From Clostridiaceae bacterium (GTDB lineage Bacteria > Bacillota_I > Bacilli_A > Erysipelotrichales > Coprobacillaceae): 64,000 bases of DNA. Numbering within the stretch: position 1 is the stretch's first letter; each line of letters begins with the position of its first letter. A model generated the notes under the pieces. That model was not told where the DNA came from and did no database searches. It saw only the letters and a program-made list of their open reading frames with translations. The stretch spans positions 124,001 to 188,000 of the forward strand of contig CABJAS010000002.1 in the NCBI GenBank assembly GCA_902363625.1, read 5' to 3'. Of the stretch, positions 36,611 to 45,584 are shown piece by piece. The position numbers and the translations under genes are program-made.

Positions 36611-37358
36611 TGATCTCTAATCCAACCGGACAATGATCGGAACCTAAAACATCCGTATAAATCTTAGCGTCTACTAATTGATCGTTTAAGCTTTGGCTGC
36701 ATAAAAAGTAATCAATACGCCAACCGGCATTCTTTTCTCTTGATTTAAACATGTAAGACCACCAAGAATATACTCCTGTTGTATCAGGATAGAAATGACG
36801 GAAAGTATCTGTTAATCCAATCTTTAATAGCTCACTGAATTTATTTCTTTCTTCATCCGTAAAGCCGGCATTACGACGATTGGTTTTAGGGTTTTTAAGG
36901 TCGATTTCCTGATGGGCAACGTTTAAATCCCCACAAATAATAACAGGTTTATTTTCCTGCAAACAAGCAATATAGGCTTTGAACGCATCTTCCCAAATCA
37001 TGCGGTAATCCAAGCGTAGCAGCTCTCTTTTCGTATTTGGCGTATAGCAAGTGATAAAGTAAAAATCAGCATACTCTAAAGTGATGACACGCCCTTCCTG
37101 ATCATGTTCCTCGATATCTAATCCGTATGTAATCGCTAAAGGTTCTTTCTTAGTATAGACTGCAACTCCGGAATACCCCTTTTTAACGGCACTGTTCCAG
37201 TAGCTGTGATACCCTTCAAATTCCAAATCAATCTGATCCGGCTGTAATTTTGTTTCCTGAATGGCAAAAATGTCTGCATCTGCAGCTTTGAAAAAATCAA
37301 CAAAGCCTTTTTGAACACAGGCACGTAAGCCATTGACATTCCATGATATTAATTTCAT
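36603..37358 (-). CDS. exoA: Exodeoxyribonuclease III / AP endonuclease
   Basis: 251-residue ExoIII-family enzyme that incises abasic sites and removes 3'-blocking groups during base excision repair. The active-site elements are all present: WNVNGLRA, IQETKL (metal Glu), CYTPN, GDLNVAH (Asp, Asn), WWSYM, WRIDYF and the C-terminal GSDHCPV (Asp-His). First gene of a five-gene minus-strand operon. AGGAGGTC precedes the ATG. Confidence 0.96.
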   Translation of the reverse strand: MKLISWNVNGLRACVQKGFVDFFKAADADIFAIQETKLQPDQIDLEFEGYHSYWNSAVKKGYSGVAVYTKKEPLAITYGLDIEEHDQEGRVITLEYADFYFITCYTPNTKRELLRLDYRMIWEDAFKAYIACLQENKPVIICGDLNVAHQEIDLKNPKTNRRNAGFTDEERNKFSELLKIGLTDTFRHFYPDTTGVYSWWSYMFKSREKNAGWRIDYFLCSQSLNDQLVDAKIYTDVLGSDHCPVGLEINV

Positions 37359-37420
37359 AATGACCTCCTATTGCCCTTATTATTTCATAAATCAATTTAT
37401 TTGAATAGTAAAACGCAAAG

Positions 37421-37444
37421 AAAAAAAACGATTTTCATCGTTTT
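37421..37444 (-). terminator. Terminator of the GyrI-like gene
   Basis: Minus-strand stem AAAACGAT / ATCGTTTT with loop GAAA, followed by a further T-run. Confidence 0.8.
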
Positions 37445-38053
37445 CTAAAGTTCACAGATTGGGTAGCGAATAATCGTTTTTAATTTTTCCGGATCTACTC
37501 TCTGCGGATCATTCAAATAGATTTCATGATGCAGCCCGTTAAGCTTATAACCCTGAATGGTTACATATTCCATAATCTGCGTTGTTGAGGTGATTTCAGT
37601 ATCATATGCCCCAATATGAAGCATTTGAACTGCTTCTCCTTCATCACGTTTTTTTAGATAAATATCTTCTAAATATGGAATATTTTTCTTTTCAATCAAC
37701 ATTTGTTTGATTTCTTCAAATATTTCCTGAGTCATTGCAGTTGGCTGCACAATCATCAATGTATATTTGATTCTTTCTTTACGCGTAACGTCAAATTGAC
37801 CATTATCATATGTATCCCAAACACCTTCTAATGGTGAACTCATGTAGTCTGTTAAACCATGAGCTTTGTAGTATTTTTTAACGGCTTTGGCAAACAGATG
37901 CAATGCTTCCGATTTTTCTTTAAACTCAACTTCACGAGGATTGCCGATACCATCCAACATAATAAACTGAAATTCAGGGACTTGGACAATATCGATTGAT
38001 TTCGTACTGGCATCAAATAATTCCTTATACTCTTTTTTAATGTCTTCTTTCAT
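37445..38053 (-). CDS. GyrI-like small-molecule-binding protein
   Basis: 202 residues, stand-alone GyrI-like/SOUL-fold domain without a DNA-binding region. It opens KKEYKELFDASTKSIDIVQV, then FIMLDGIGNP, and later contains LEGVWDT, VQMLHIGAYDTE and LNGLHHEIYLNDP. That GLHHEIYLNDP ending is typical of GyrI-like domains. Members bind or hydrolyse cyclopropane-containing or other hydrophobic toxicants. Cytoplasmic, single gene with its own terminator. Confidence 0.85.
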   Translation of the reverse strand: MKEDIKKEYKELFDASTKSIDIVQVPEFQFIMLDGIGNPREVEFKEKSEALHLFAKAVKKYYKAHGLTDYMSSPLEGVWDTYDNGQFDVTRKERIKYTLMIVQPTAMTQEIFEEIKQMLIEKKNIPYLEDIYLKKRDEGEAVQMLHIGAYDTEITSTTQIMEYVTIQGYKLNGLHHEIYLNDPQRVDPEKLKTIIRYPICEL

Positions 38054-38109
38054 CTTCTCACCTCACCACTTAATTATTATATACAAATTCTAAAAAAATG
38101 CTACATAAT

Positions 38110-38589
38110 TTAGTTATTTTTTAACTTTATTTCCATCATTGTCATTTCTACCCCCATCACCGTTTTACTTCTTGACAGACTGGTAAAACCACAATGTTCA
38201 TAAAATTTGATAGCATGTGTCTCTGCATCCAATGACACATGGTCTAATTTTGGATCCAATGCCTGACAGCGCAGGATGGCATGTTTTAGCAGTTGTGTTC
38301 CATACCCCTGTTTTTGATAAGGAGGATCAACAAAAATATTAGTTATAGTATTCCCATCCTGAATCTCTACAAACCCGACGATTTCGTTTTTAATTAAAAC
38401 ATATAATTCATACTGATTGTCTAATCGTGCTTCTATATTTTTTAATTTAAAATAACTTTTAACGAAATGTTTTGCCAGATAAAGCTTTTTATCCTTACGA
38501 ATATTGCTGTCAAAACATTTCAGTGCAATCTTCTGCACACGTGGTGCATCCTCTTCTTGAAATTCTCTAATCACGATAAAAATAGGCAT
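38110..38589 (-). CDS. GNAT-family acetyltransferase
   Basis: 159 residues. The acetyl-CoA motif is ITNIFVDPPYQKQGYGTQLL and the C-terminal pattern ETHAIKFYEHCGFTSLS. The ATG at 38589 lies inside the loop of the galE terminator hairpin and has no good ribosome site. The alternative GTG at 38574 begins VIREFQEEDA, which aligns with usual GNAT starts. Either start implies translation depends on read-through from galE or on a weak internal promoter. Substrate unknown. Confidence 0.8.
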   Translation of the reverse strand: MPIFIVIREFQEEDAPRVQKIALKCFDSNIRKDKKLYLAKHFVKSYFKLKNIEARLDNQYELYVLIKNEIVGFVEIQDGNTITNIFVDPPYQKQGYGTQLLKHAILRCQALDPKLDHVSLDAETHAIKFYEHCGFTSLSRSKTVMGVEMTMMEIKLKNN

Positions 38590-38599
38590 TACGCCTATT
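38576..38599 (-). terminator. Terminator of galE, overlapping the next gene's start
   Basis: Minus-strand stem AATAGGC / GCCTATT with loop GTAAT, then TTTATC. The 5' arm includes the galE stop; the downstream GNAT start codon lies in the hairpin. Confidence 0.7.
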
Positions 38600-39593
38600 T
38601 ATTATGCATAACGAAATTCCATCCGTCTTTACACATTTCATCAATGTCCGCTTCGGCAACAAAGCCTAATTCTTCTTTTGCTTTTGTTGTGTCAGCATAA
38701 CATTCATCAATGTCTCCAGGACGACGAGCCGTTATTTTATATTTGATTTTAATTCCTGTTGCACGTTCAAAGTTATTTACAATATCCAAAACACTATAGC
38801 CTTTTCCGGTACCTAAATTGTAGATATGAACCCCACTGCTGTTCATCACCTTATTAATCGCTAAAACATGCCCGCGAGCTAAGTCTACCACATGGATATA
38901 ATCTCTCACTCCGGTTCCATCATGTGTATCATAGTCATCTCCAAATACATTTAAGCATTCTAATTCTCCGGAAGCGACTTTTAAAATATAAGGCATTAAA
39001 TTATTAGGAATATCTTTTGGATTTTCTCCAATCAATCCGCTCTTATGTGCCCCTATCGGATTAAAGTAACGAAGTAATGCAATTGACCAGTCCGGATGAG
39101 CAAATTGGATATCCGTTAAGATTCTTTCTGTCATCAGTTTTGTTGTTCCATATGGATTAGTTGTTGATAAAGGGAAATCTTCTTTAATAGGGACAGATGC
39201 CGGTTTTCCATATACTGTCGCACTTGAAGAGAAGACGAGACGTTTGCATCCGTATTTCTCCATCATTTCGCATAAAACAAAGGTACTTACCAAGTTATTT
39301 GAGTAATACATCAATGGTTTTTCCACAGATTCTCCGACCGCTTTATAGCCAGCAAAATGAATGATTGCTTCTACGTTATTATCTCTGAATACTTCATCCA
39401 TCTGTTCCTTGCATGTGACATCATATTCATAGAATTTAAAATCTTTGTTTGTAATTGTTCTGATTTTATCTAAAACATCCGCACTTGAGTTATAAAAATT
39501 ATCTGCAATAATAACTTCCTGATTATTTTCCAATAACTGCACGACTGTGTGACTTCCAATAAATCCTGCTCCACCCGTTACTAAAATTGCCAT
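38595..39593 (-). CDS. galE: UDP-glucose 4-epimerase
   Basis: 332-residue extended short-chain dehydrogenase. It has the NAD loop TGGAGFIGSHT, HFAGYKAVGES, the catalytic SSSATVYG plus YGTTKLMTE (Tyr-x3-Lys), and RYFNPIGAH. It interconverts UDP-glucose and UDP-galactose for galactose use and surface glycan precursors. Last gene of a tight run (DUF1294, cyclophilin, glutaredoxin-like, galE), 11 bp after the glutaredoxin-like gene. No other Leloir-pathway gene is present. Confidence 0.96.
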   Translation of the reverse strand: MAILVTGGAGFIGSHTVVQLLENNQEVIIADNFYNSSADVLDKIRTITNKDFKFYEYDVTCKEQMDEVFRDNNVEAIIHFAGYKAVGESVEKPLMYYSNNLVSTFVLCEMMEKYGCKRLVFSSSATVYGKPASVPIKEDFPLSTTNPYGTTKLMTERILTDIQFAHPDWSIALLRYFNPIGAHKSGLIGENPKDIPNNLMPYILKVASGELECLNVFGDDYDTHDGTGVRDYIHVVDLARGHVLAINKVMNSSGVHIYNLGTGKGYSVLDIVNNFERATGIKIKYKITARRPGDIDECYADTTKAKEELGFVAEADIDEMCKDGWNFVMHNK

Positions 39594-39604
39594 CGTTTAT
39601 CCTC

Positions 39605-39859
39605 CTATAAACTTTTGTTTAGTACTTCTTCAATCTGTTCCTTTGTTGCCGCTCCTTCATGAACTTTTACATCGTCAATAAAGAAAGTCGGTACGTAATA
39701 ATAATCATGCGCATCTGCATAGACAGACTCTTCACTTTCTTCAATCATTTTAATTTGAATATCTGCATATTTCGGATCTGCTTTTAACTCATTCATCCAG
39801 CTGATCGCTTGTTTGCAGTAAGGACAGTTCTTCAAATAAAACAATTCTACTTTTTTCAT
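39605..39859 (-). CDS. Glutaredoxin-like thiol-disulfide protein
   Basis: 84-residue thioredoxin-fold protein with the glutaredoxin active site CPYC (Cys12, Cys15) and a cis-proline in YYVPTFFID. The small size and a CPYC rather than CGPC motif favour the glutaredoxin group, though such proteins in Firmicutes often work with thioredoxin reductase. It starts immediately at the cyclophilin stop codon. Confidence 0.87.
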   Translation of the reverse strand: MKKVELFYLKNCPYCKQAISWMNELKADPKYADIQIKMIEESEESVYADAHDYYYVPTFFIDDVKVHEGAATKEQIEEVLNKSL

Positions 39860-40342
39860 TTAGATCACCTCGATCGTTTTGATGATCTGTTTTGATAAAG
39901 GCGCATCTTGAAAATCTGTCGCTGTTTTTGCAATACGATCGACAACTTCCATTCCTTTTGTAATCTTACCAAAACCGGCATATTCTCCATCTAAATGTGG
40001 GGCATCTTTATGCATGATAAAAAACTGACTTGAAGCAGAATCTTTTACCATAGTACGTGCCATAGATAAAACGCCCGGAGTATGTTTTAAATCATTCTTC
40101 ACTCCGTTTGAAGCAAATTCACCTTTAATGCTTTTTGCTTCTTTATGCTTCATATCTTTATCGAATCCTCCGCCTTGAATCATGAAGCCATCAATGACTC
40201 TATGAAAGATTAATCCATCAAAGAAATGTTCTTTGATTAAATTAACAAAGTTTTCTACTGTGATCGGAGCGATTTCAGGATATAATTCCCCTTCCATGAC
40301 TTCTCCGGTTTCCATTGTTATTCTGATATTAATTGTTTCCAT
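39860..40342 (-). CDS. Peptidyl-prolyl cis-trans isomerase, cyclophilin type
   Basis: 160-residue cyclophilin domain without signal peptide. It has APITVENFVNLI, FFDGLIFHRVIDGFMIQGG (catalytic Arg), GVLSMARTMVKDSASSQFFI and YAGFGKITKGMEVVD. It catalyses proline isomerisation in cytoplasmic protein folding. Lies between DUF1294 and the glutaredoxin-like gene with nearly no spacing. Confidence 0.95.
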   Translation of the reverse strand: METINIRITMETGEVMEGELYPEIAPITVENFVNLIKEHFFDGLIFHRVIDGFMIQGGGFDKDMKHKEAKSIKGEFASNGVKNDLKHTPGVLSMARTMVKDSASSQFFIMHKDAPHLDGEYAGFGKITKGMEVVDRIAKTATDFQDAPLSKQIIKTIEVI

Positions 40343-40364
40343 TATTTTTTTCCTTTCTGTTACT

Positions 40365-40640
40365 TTATCTCATTATACTTTTATTAGGACCTAAAAGCAA
40401 ATAAGTCAAACCGAGGATTTGTAAAATGATCATCAGCGGAACACCAATACTGAATTTCTTTTTATTCACTTTATGATGCACTGTCTGCATGCCGATATAA
40501 CTGCCGATACTGCCGCCAAGAACAGCTAAAAGCAGCAAAGCTTTTTCACTGATTCGCCATGAATGATGAACAGCTCGGTATTTATCGATCAGCATGGAAA
40601 GAAAGCCGATCACGTTCATTACAAGAAAATAACAGATCAT
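40365..40640 (-). CDS. DUF1294 small membrane protein
   Basis: 91 residues. An N-terminal membrane helix is followed by the family motif DKYRAVHHSWRISEKALLLLA, then GGSIGSYIGMQTVHHKVNKKKFSIGVPL and a final helix. This is the complete DUF1294 domain, of unknown function, usually found alone or fused to a cold-shock domain. Start at ATG 40640, preceded by GGTGA; the frame extends to 40718 without a ribosome site. Confidence 0.85.
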   Translation of the reverse strand: MICYFLVMNVIGFLSMLIDKYRAVHHSWRISEKALLLLAVLGGSIGSYIGMQTVHHKVNKKKFSIGVPLMIILQILGLTYLLLGPNKSIMR

Positions 40641-40707
40641 TTTATCACCGTCCCCATTATAGCAAAATCCTTCTCTTCTGCCAATGAAATTAAGGTATTC
40701 CTTACAA

Positions 40708-40745
40708 CAAAAAATCATATCTGATTCCTAAGAATAATATGATTT
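40708..40745 (-). terminator. Structured terminator of the MFS gene
   Basis: Outer arms AAATCATA / TATGATTT, an asymmetric internal loop, an inner 3-bp stem around a TTAG loop, and a T-run on the minus strand. Same architecture as the terminator at 43118. Confidence 0.7.
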
Positions 40746-40813
40746 TTTAAGATCTATATTATTATAATTGATTTAAATGTAATTTTATAATCAATATAGT
40801 ACATCTATTTATA

Positions 40814-42061
40814 TTACAATCCTGTTGAAGATGAAATTGAAGCTGATTTACGGAAAAGAACTAACCCAATAATAAAGATGAAGGCTAACATTCCTACTCC
40901 AATATTAACACTATTGAATACTTGACTGGCTATTGAAATAATGGCTGTTCCAAAAAATGATGCCCCTTTTCCGCAAATATCCATAATCCCAAAATATTCT
41001 CCCGATTTATCTGCCGGAATTATTTTTGCAAAGTATGAACGAGATAATGCTTGTATCCCGCCTTGGAACATTCCTACAACAAAAGCTAAAATCCAAAAGT
41101 GTAATTGTGTGGATATTACCAAAGCAAACAATGCAATCCCTGTATAAGCAATGATACATAAAGTGATTAACGTCTTATTATCATATTTCTTTGATAATCG
41201 TCCAAAAAGTAAGGAGCATGGAAAAGCAACGATTTGTGTCATTAATAAAGCAATCAAAAGACCATTACTTTCTAGCCCTAATGCCTGTCCATAAGCCGTA
41301 GCCATTTCAATAATCGTATAAACACCATCAATATAGAAGAAGAAAGCTAAAAGAAAGTAAAGTATTCTTCGATCTTGCTTTATATTTTTTAATGTTGTCC
41401 ATAAACGCTTTAAACTTTGTTTAATAAGATGAGACTGATGTTCAACATAATATTTTTGTTGATACATTTTGAGTAAGGGGATACTCATCGCCACCCACCA
41501 AATCGCGATTAATAGAAAAGTGAGAATCATGGACGTTGTCATAGACAATCCCATGCCGCTGCCGCCAAGCACTAAAAATAAACCAATCCCAAAAGGAAGA
41601 CAACTCCCAATATACCCCCATGCATACCCTTGACTCGAAACTGCATCCATTCTTTCTTTTGTTGTAATGTCAGTTAACATCGAATCATAGAATACTATAC
41701 TAGAAGAATATCCTACTTTAGCAACGACAAATATAGCAAGAAATACAAACCAGGTCGAGGCTGCTCCCAGTAATGCACAGCAAATCGCCCCAATAACCAT
41801 TGAGACAGTAAAGAGCTTTTTCTTAAAATTTTTAATATCTGCCAAAGCACCGAATACAGGACCGATAAACGCTACAATCAATGTTGAAAGAGACATCGCA
41901 TATCCCCAATAGGCTAAATACTCTACTTCACTTAACCCCTTTAAATCGGCTAAATAGTTAAAATAAATGGGTAAAATGGTGGATACAAGCAGAATAAATG
42001 CTGAATTACCAATATCATAAAGAATCCATGCTTTTTCTAATGATGTAAGTTTAAATTTCAT
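40814..42061 (-). CDS. MFS transporter, UMF1/Atg22-like
   Basis: 415 residues and about twelve membrane segments. It opens LEKAWILYDIGNSAFILLVSTILPIYF, the UMF1 hallmark, and has FGALADIKNFKK between helices 2 and 3 and SRSYFAKIIPADKSGEYFGIMDI later. UMF1 permeases resemble vacuolar amino-acid exporters; bacterial substrates are undefined. Start at ATG 42061 after AAGGAGG. It follows the phospholipase-like gene by 10 bp, forming a two-gene operon. Confidence 0.9.
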   Translation of the reverse strand: MKFKLTSLEKAWILYDIGNSAFILLVSTILPIYFNYLADLKGLSEVEYLAYWGYAMSLSTLIVAFIGPVFGALADIKNFKKKLFTVSMVIGAICCALLGAASTWFVFLAIFVVAKVGYSSSIVFYDSMLTDITTKERMDAVSSQGYAWGYIGSCLPFGIGLFLVLGGSGMGLSMTTSMILTFLLIAIWWVAMSIPLLKMYQQKYYVEHQSHLIKQSLKRLWTTLKNIKQDRRILYFLLAFFFYIDGVYTIIEMATAYGQALGLESNGLLIALLMTQIVAFPCSLLFGRLSKKYDNKTLITLCIIAYTGIALFALVISTQLHFWILAFVVGMFQGGIQALSRSYFAKIIPADKSGEYFGIMDICGKGASFFGTAIISIASQVFNSVNIGVGMLAFIFIIGLVLFRKSASISSSTGL

Positions 42062-42071
42062 AAAAACCTCC

Positions 42072-42866
42072 TTAATTCTCTCCAAAAGTATGTTCAAATC
42101 CATCAGATAAAGAACAATCACTTGTCCGTGACTGATCAAATGATTGAATTAAATGAACGGCTTCATGAATCGCTTCCTGCATTAATTGATCTAAGTTTTG
42201 GTTACTTTGTTGACAGCGTGGATTAGCTTTTTTAGCTATGATATGCTCCTTAAATTCTTTTTGACCAACAAGATCCATCCCCAAATAAAGAGCTTGACGC
42301 TTGAAACTATAAGAAGCATGTAAGAGATGGTGATAAAAATTCATCGACTTCAATGCTTTTAATATATCCTTAGGCGTTGTTATTGTAAAATAAGGACTGA
42401 TAATCTCTGCCCTATCTATAGAAGGATGAATATGGCAGCTTAACGGATACTTTAAAGGATTAAATCCATTTTTTTCTAATAAATAACGATCGAAATTAAC
42501 TTCTATGGATGTATGTGAAACATTATTTTCACGACGATATTTTTCTACATATGGATGACATTTAGCATCCAAGGCAAAGTGACAGATTACTCCATAAAGA
42601 TAACTAAGGTGCAAATCCTGCTTATTTTGTTTATGATATATTTTTATCGCAGACTCAAAAAACACTTTCCCTGGTTTTTCATGTAAGTCATAGCCTAAAG
42701 AACATATAGGATTCTTTTTTAAGGGTTGATAATAGAATAAAATATCCGGTCCATGCAAACCAATATCGTATAATTCTCGATTTTTTAAAATTATTTGTTT
42801 TTGTGTCTCAGAAAGTTCATTTAAAACATCTTGTCCAAAAACATAATGTGCATAAGTTGATGCCAT
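42072..42866 (-). CDS. Zinc-dependent phospholipase C-family protein
   Basis: 264 residues without a signal peptide. The family pattern is visible: YAHYVFGQDVL (His), IGLHGPDILFYY, YGVICHFALDAKCHPYVE (HxxxD...H ligands) and an H-x-x-x-E segment further on. This matches the zinc-dependent PLC/S1-P1-nuclease fold. The cytoplasmic versions in Firmicutes are uncharacterised, and lipase activity is not established. First gene of a pair with the UMF1 transporter; an extended -10 (TGCTATAAT) lies about 25 bp upstream. Confidence 0.8.
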   Translation of the reverse strand: MASTYAHYVFGQDVLNELSETQKQIILKNRELYDIGLHGPDILFYYQPLKKNPICSLGYDLHEKPGKVFFESAIKIYHKQNKQDLHLSYLYGVICHFALDAKCHPYVEKYRRENNVSHTSIEVNFDRYLLEKNGFNPLKYPLSCHIHPSIDRAEIISPYFTITTPKDILKALKSMNFYHHLLHASYSFKRQALYLGMDLVGQKEFKEHIIAKKANPRCQQSNQNLDQLMQEAIHEAVHLIQSFDQSRTSDCSLSDGFEHTFGEN

Positions 42867-43117
42867 TTTAACCCCTCATTTCTAACATGCTCATTATAGC
42901 ATTCTTTCATCATAAAAAAAGTTAAATAAATATTAATTTCTTTGAGTTTTAAATAAAATCTCTGCTTTTGGTTCTTAAAAATCTAATTTATTTTATATGT
43001 GTCTAATCTAATAGCAAATTTAACTCAAATTATTATTTTATTCCTGACAGTTATTTTCATATAAGAGCTTACTTAAATGCTTTTATGTTAACTCATCGTA
43101 AAATTTCTTTGATATGC
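42867..43117. other. AT-rich intergenic region without genes
   Basis: Holds the extended -10 promoter of the phospholipase-like gene near 42893 (minus strand). Otherwise there is no open frame, remnant or strong repeat that I can see up to the glgP terminator. Confidence 0.5.
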
Positions 43118-43156
43118 AAAAAAAATCATAACAAACTCCTAAGAGCAGTATGATTT
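43118..43156 (-). terminator. Structured terminator of glgP
   Basis: Outer arms AAATCATA / TATGATTT; inner stem CTC/GAG (minus strand) around a TTAG loop, with internal loops of 3 and 5 nt; T-run of eight. Compare the terminator at 40708, where the inner stem is TTC/GAA. Confidence 0.75.
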
Positions 43157-43183
43157 TCTTTAAATTAAATAGATAAGATCATA

Positions 43184-45565
43184 TTAGATTTTTTCGATAT
43201 GCCAGATATCATCAACATATTCCTTAATGGTACGGTCAGATGAAAAGTATCCGGATTTCGCAATGTTAATCAGACAGGCCTTTGCCCATTCCGCTTGATC
43301 CTGATAGCGTTCTTCGATATGATTTAAGGCTTTCAAATAGGCATCAAGATCTGCCAGTACAAAATATTCATCATTATGATTCATCAGTTCTTCAAAGATA
43401 ACTCGGAATTGTTCACGGTTATTATCCCAGCTTCCATCGACCAGTGAATCAATGACTCTTTTGATCTTAGGATCATTATGGTAATAGTCCCATACATGAT
43501 AATTTGGTTTTAATTCTTCTATTTCTGCGGTAGTCAGTCCGAAAATTTCACAGTTTTCTTTTGCTACCTGCTGAACGATTTCAACATTCGCACCGTCCAT
43601 TGTCCCTAAGGTAATGGCACCGTTCATCATGAATTTCATATTGCCTGTCCCGCTGGCTTCTTTTCCTGCCGTTGAAATCTGCAAGGAAACATCGGCTGCG
43701 GGAATAATCAATTCCGCTAAGGTAACACCATAATTCTCAATAAATATAACTTTTATCCACTTCGATACCTCTTCATCTTCATTAATTACTTTGGCGACAC
43801 TATTGATTAATTTAATAACCGTTTTCGCAAAGTAATAGCCCGGTGCTGCCTTTCCGCCAAAGATAAAGGTTTGTGGATACATCTTATAATCAGGATTATT
43901 TTTAATCTCATAATATTGATAGATGATGCCCAGAACACTTAATAACTGACGCTTGTAGGCATGAAATCGTTTGACCTGAATATTAAAGATAGAATCTACA
44001 TCCACTTGGATATGGTTGTTTTTTAAGATATAGTCGGCAAGCAGTTGTTTTCTTTCTTTTTTTACTGCAATAAACTGTTCCTGTAGTTTCGGGTCTAATG
44101 AACAATCTAATAATTTACTTAATAATAAAGGCTGTTCGATCCAGCTGTCACCAATCTGCTGTTTAATAAGCTTGGATAACTGCGGATTGGCATAAAGCAG
44201 CCAGCGACGATGAGTGATCCCGTTAGTTTTGTTGTTGAACTTTCCTGGGAAATAATCACTGAGTTCACGCATGACATCGTTCTTTAAGATTTGCGTATGA
44301 AGATAAGCAACCCCATTGACACTAAAGCTTCCTACTACCGCTAAATGTGCCATATCACAATAGCCATCTTTTAAAATACCTAAACGATCTGCTTTTTCTT
44401 TATCTCCGGTTCTTTTGATGACTTCGTCATGGAAACGGTGATGAATTTCATCAATGATCATATACACTCTTGGAAGCAATGCTTGCATTAGTGTAATCGG
44501 CCATCGTTCAAGCGCTTCTACTAGCACTGTATGATTTGTATAGGCAAAGGTATGACTGACAATAAACCATGCCTGATCCCACTTATAATCATATTCATCA
44601 ATTAGGATACGCATCAATTCAGGAATACATAATACAGGGTGCGTATCATTTAACTGAATAACTGATTTTTCATGAAAGTTATCTAAATTCGGATAAAGAC
44701 TAAGATGATACTTGATAATTGCCTGCAATCCTGCTGCCACTAAAAAGTATTGCTGCTTTAGACGCAGTGTTTTGCCGGAAATGGTACTGTCATCAGGATA
44801 AAGCGTTTGACAAATATCTCTGACTTCTTGATTGTATTGTCTGAAATCCTTATTGCTGGGAATGTTGTCGCTTGGCTGAGCATGCCATAAACGCAGTGTA
44901 TTCGTCACAGTTGTATTCATTCCAACGATTGGCACATCATAAGGCACTGCACTGACACATTCTGCTCCTTGATGCTCATATTTCTGAGTTTCACTATTGT
45001 ATTGAACCGTTCCCCAAAATTTCACATCAACGGTATGTTTAGGCTTTCTGACTTCCCAGCCATTTCCCAGCTTAAGCCATTGATCCGGCACTTCAATTTG
45101 ATAGCCATCTTCAATCTTCTGCTTAAACAAGCCATATTCATAGCGAATCGTATTGCCATTGCCCGGGTAGGACAGTGAGGCTAAAGAATCCATGAAGCAG
45201 GCTGCCAGCCGACCTAATCCGCCATTGCCTAACCCGGCATCGGTTTCCAATTCTTCTAATTCATGAATATTGATACCTAACTCGGATAACCCAATCTTAG
45301 CGACATCATAAATACCCAGATTCATCAGATTATTCACCAACATTCTTCCCATTAAAAATTCTAATGAGAAATAATACATCTGCTTTTTATTATATTTAAT
45401 AATGTCTGCTTTTGTTGTTGCCCAGTTAACAGAAGCATAATCACGTACCATGCTTTCCAACACCATGAATTGTTCCGTTACATGAGACTGACTTACACAG
45501 CGTCCATAAGTCGAGATAATTCTTTTAGAAAATTCCATAATGAATTCTTCTTTACTTGTAAACAC
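43184..45565 (-). CDS. glgP: Glycogen/maltodextrin phosphorylase
   Basis: 793 residues. GT35 phosphorylase releasing glucose-1-phosphate from alpha-1,4-glucan. It has NGGLGRLAACFMDSLA, VIQLNDTHPVL, RRWLLYANP, RFHAYKRQLL, and the pyridoxal-phosphate segment EASGTGNMKFMMNGA. Start chosen at GTG 45565, with GGAAGGGAG 7 nt upstream; the frame continues to 45598 and overlaps glgB, and an ATG lies at 45538. It lies downstream of glgB in one operon. Confidence 0.95.
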   Translation of the reverse strand: MFTSKEEFIMEFSKRIISTYGRCVSQSHVTEQFMVLESMVRDYASVNWATTKADIIKYNKKQMYYFSLEFLMGRMLVNNLMNLGIYDVAKIGLSELGINIHELEELETDAGLGNGGLGRLAACFMDSLASLSYPGNGNTIRYEYGLFKQKIEDGYQIEVPDQWLKLGNGWEVRKPKHTVDVKFWGTVQYNSETQKYEHQGAECVSAVPYDVPIVGMNTTVTNTLRLWHAQPSDNIPSNKDFRQYNQEVRDICQTLYPDDSTISGKTLRLKQQYFLVAAGLQAIIKYHLSLYPNLDNFHEKSVIQLNDTHPVLCIPELMRILIDEYDYKWDQAWFIVSHTFAYTNHTVLVEALERWPITLMQALLPRVYMIIDEIHHRFHDEVIKRTGDKEKADRLGILKDGYCDMAHLAVVGSFSVNGVAYLHTQILKNDVMRELSDYFPGKFNNKTNGITHRRWLLYANPQLSKLIKQQIGDSWIEQPLLLSKLLDCSLDPKLQEQFIAVKKERKQLLADYILKNNHIQVDVDSIFNIQVKRFHAYKRQLLSVLGIIYQYYEIKNNPDYKMYPQTFIFGGKAAPGYYFAKTVIKLINSVAKVINEDEEVSKWIKVIFIENYGVTLAELIIPAADVSLQISTAGKEASGTGNMKFMMNGAITLGTMDGANVEIVQQVAKENCEIFGLTTAEIEELKPNYHVWDYYHNDPKIKRVIDSLVDGSWDNNREQFRVIFEELMNHNDEYFVLADLDAYLKALNHIEERYQDQAEWAKACLINIAKSGYFSSDRTIKEYVDDIWHIEKI

Positions 45566-45584
45566 GAAAAATCTCCCTTCCGTA

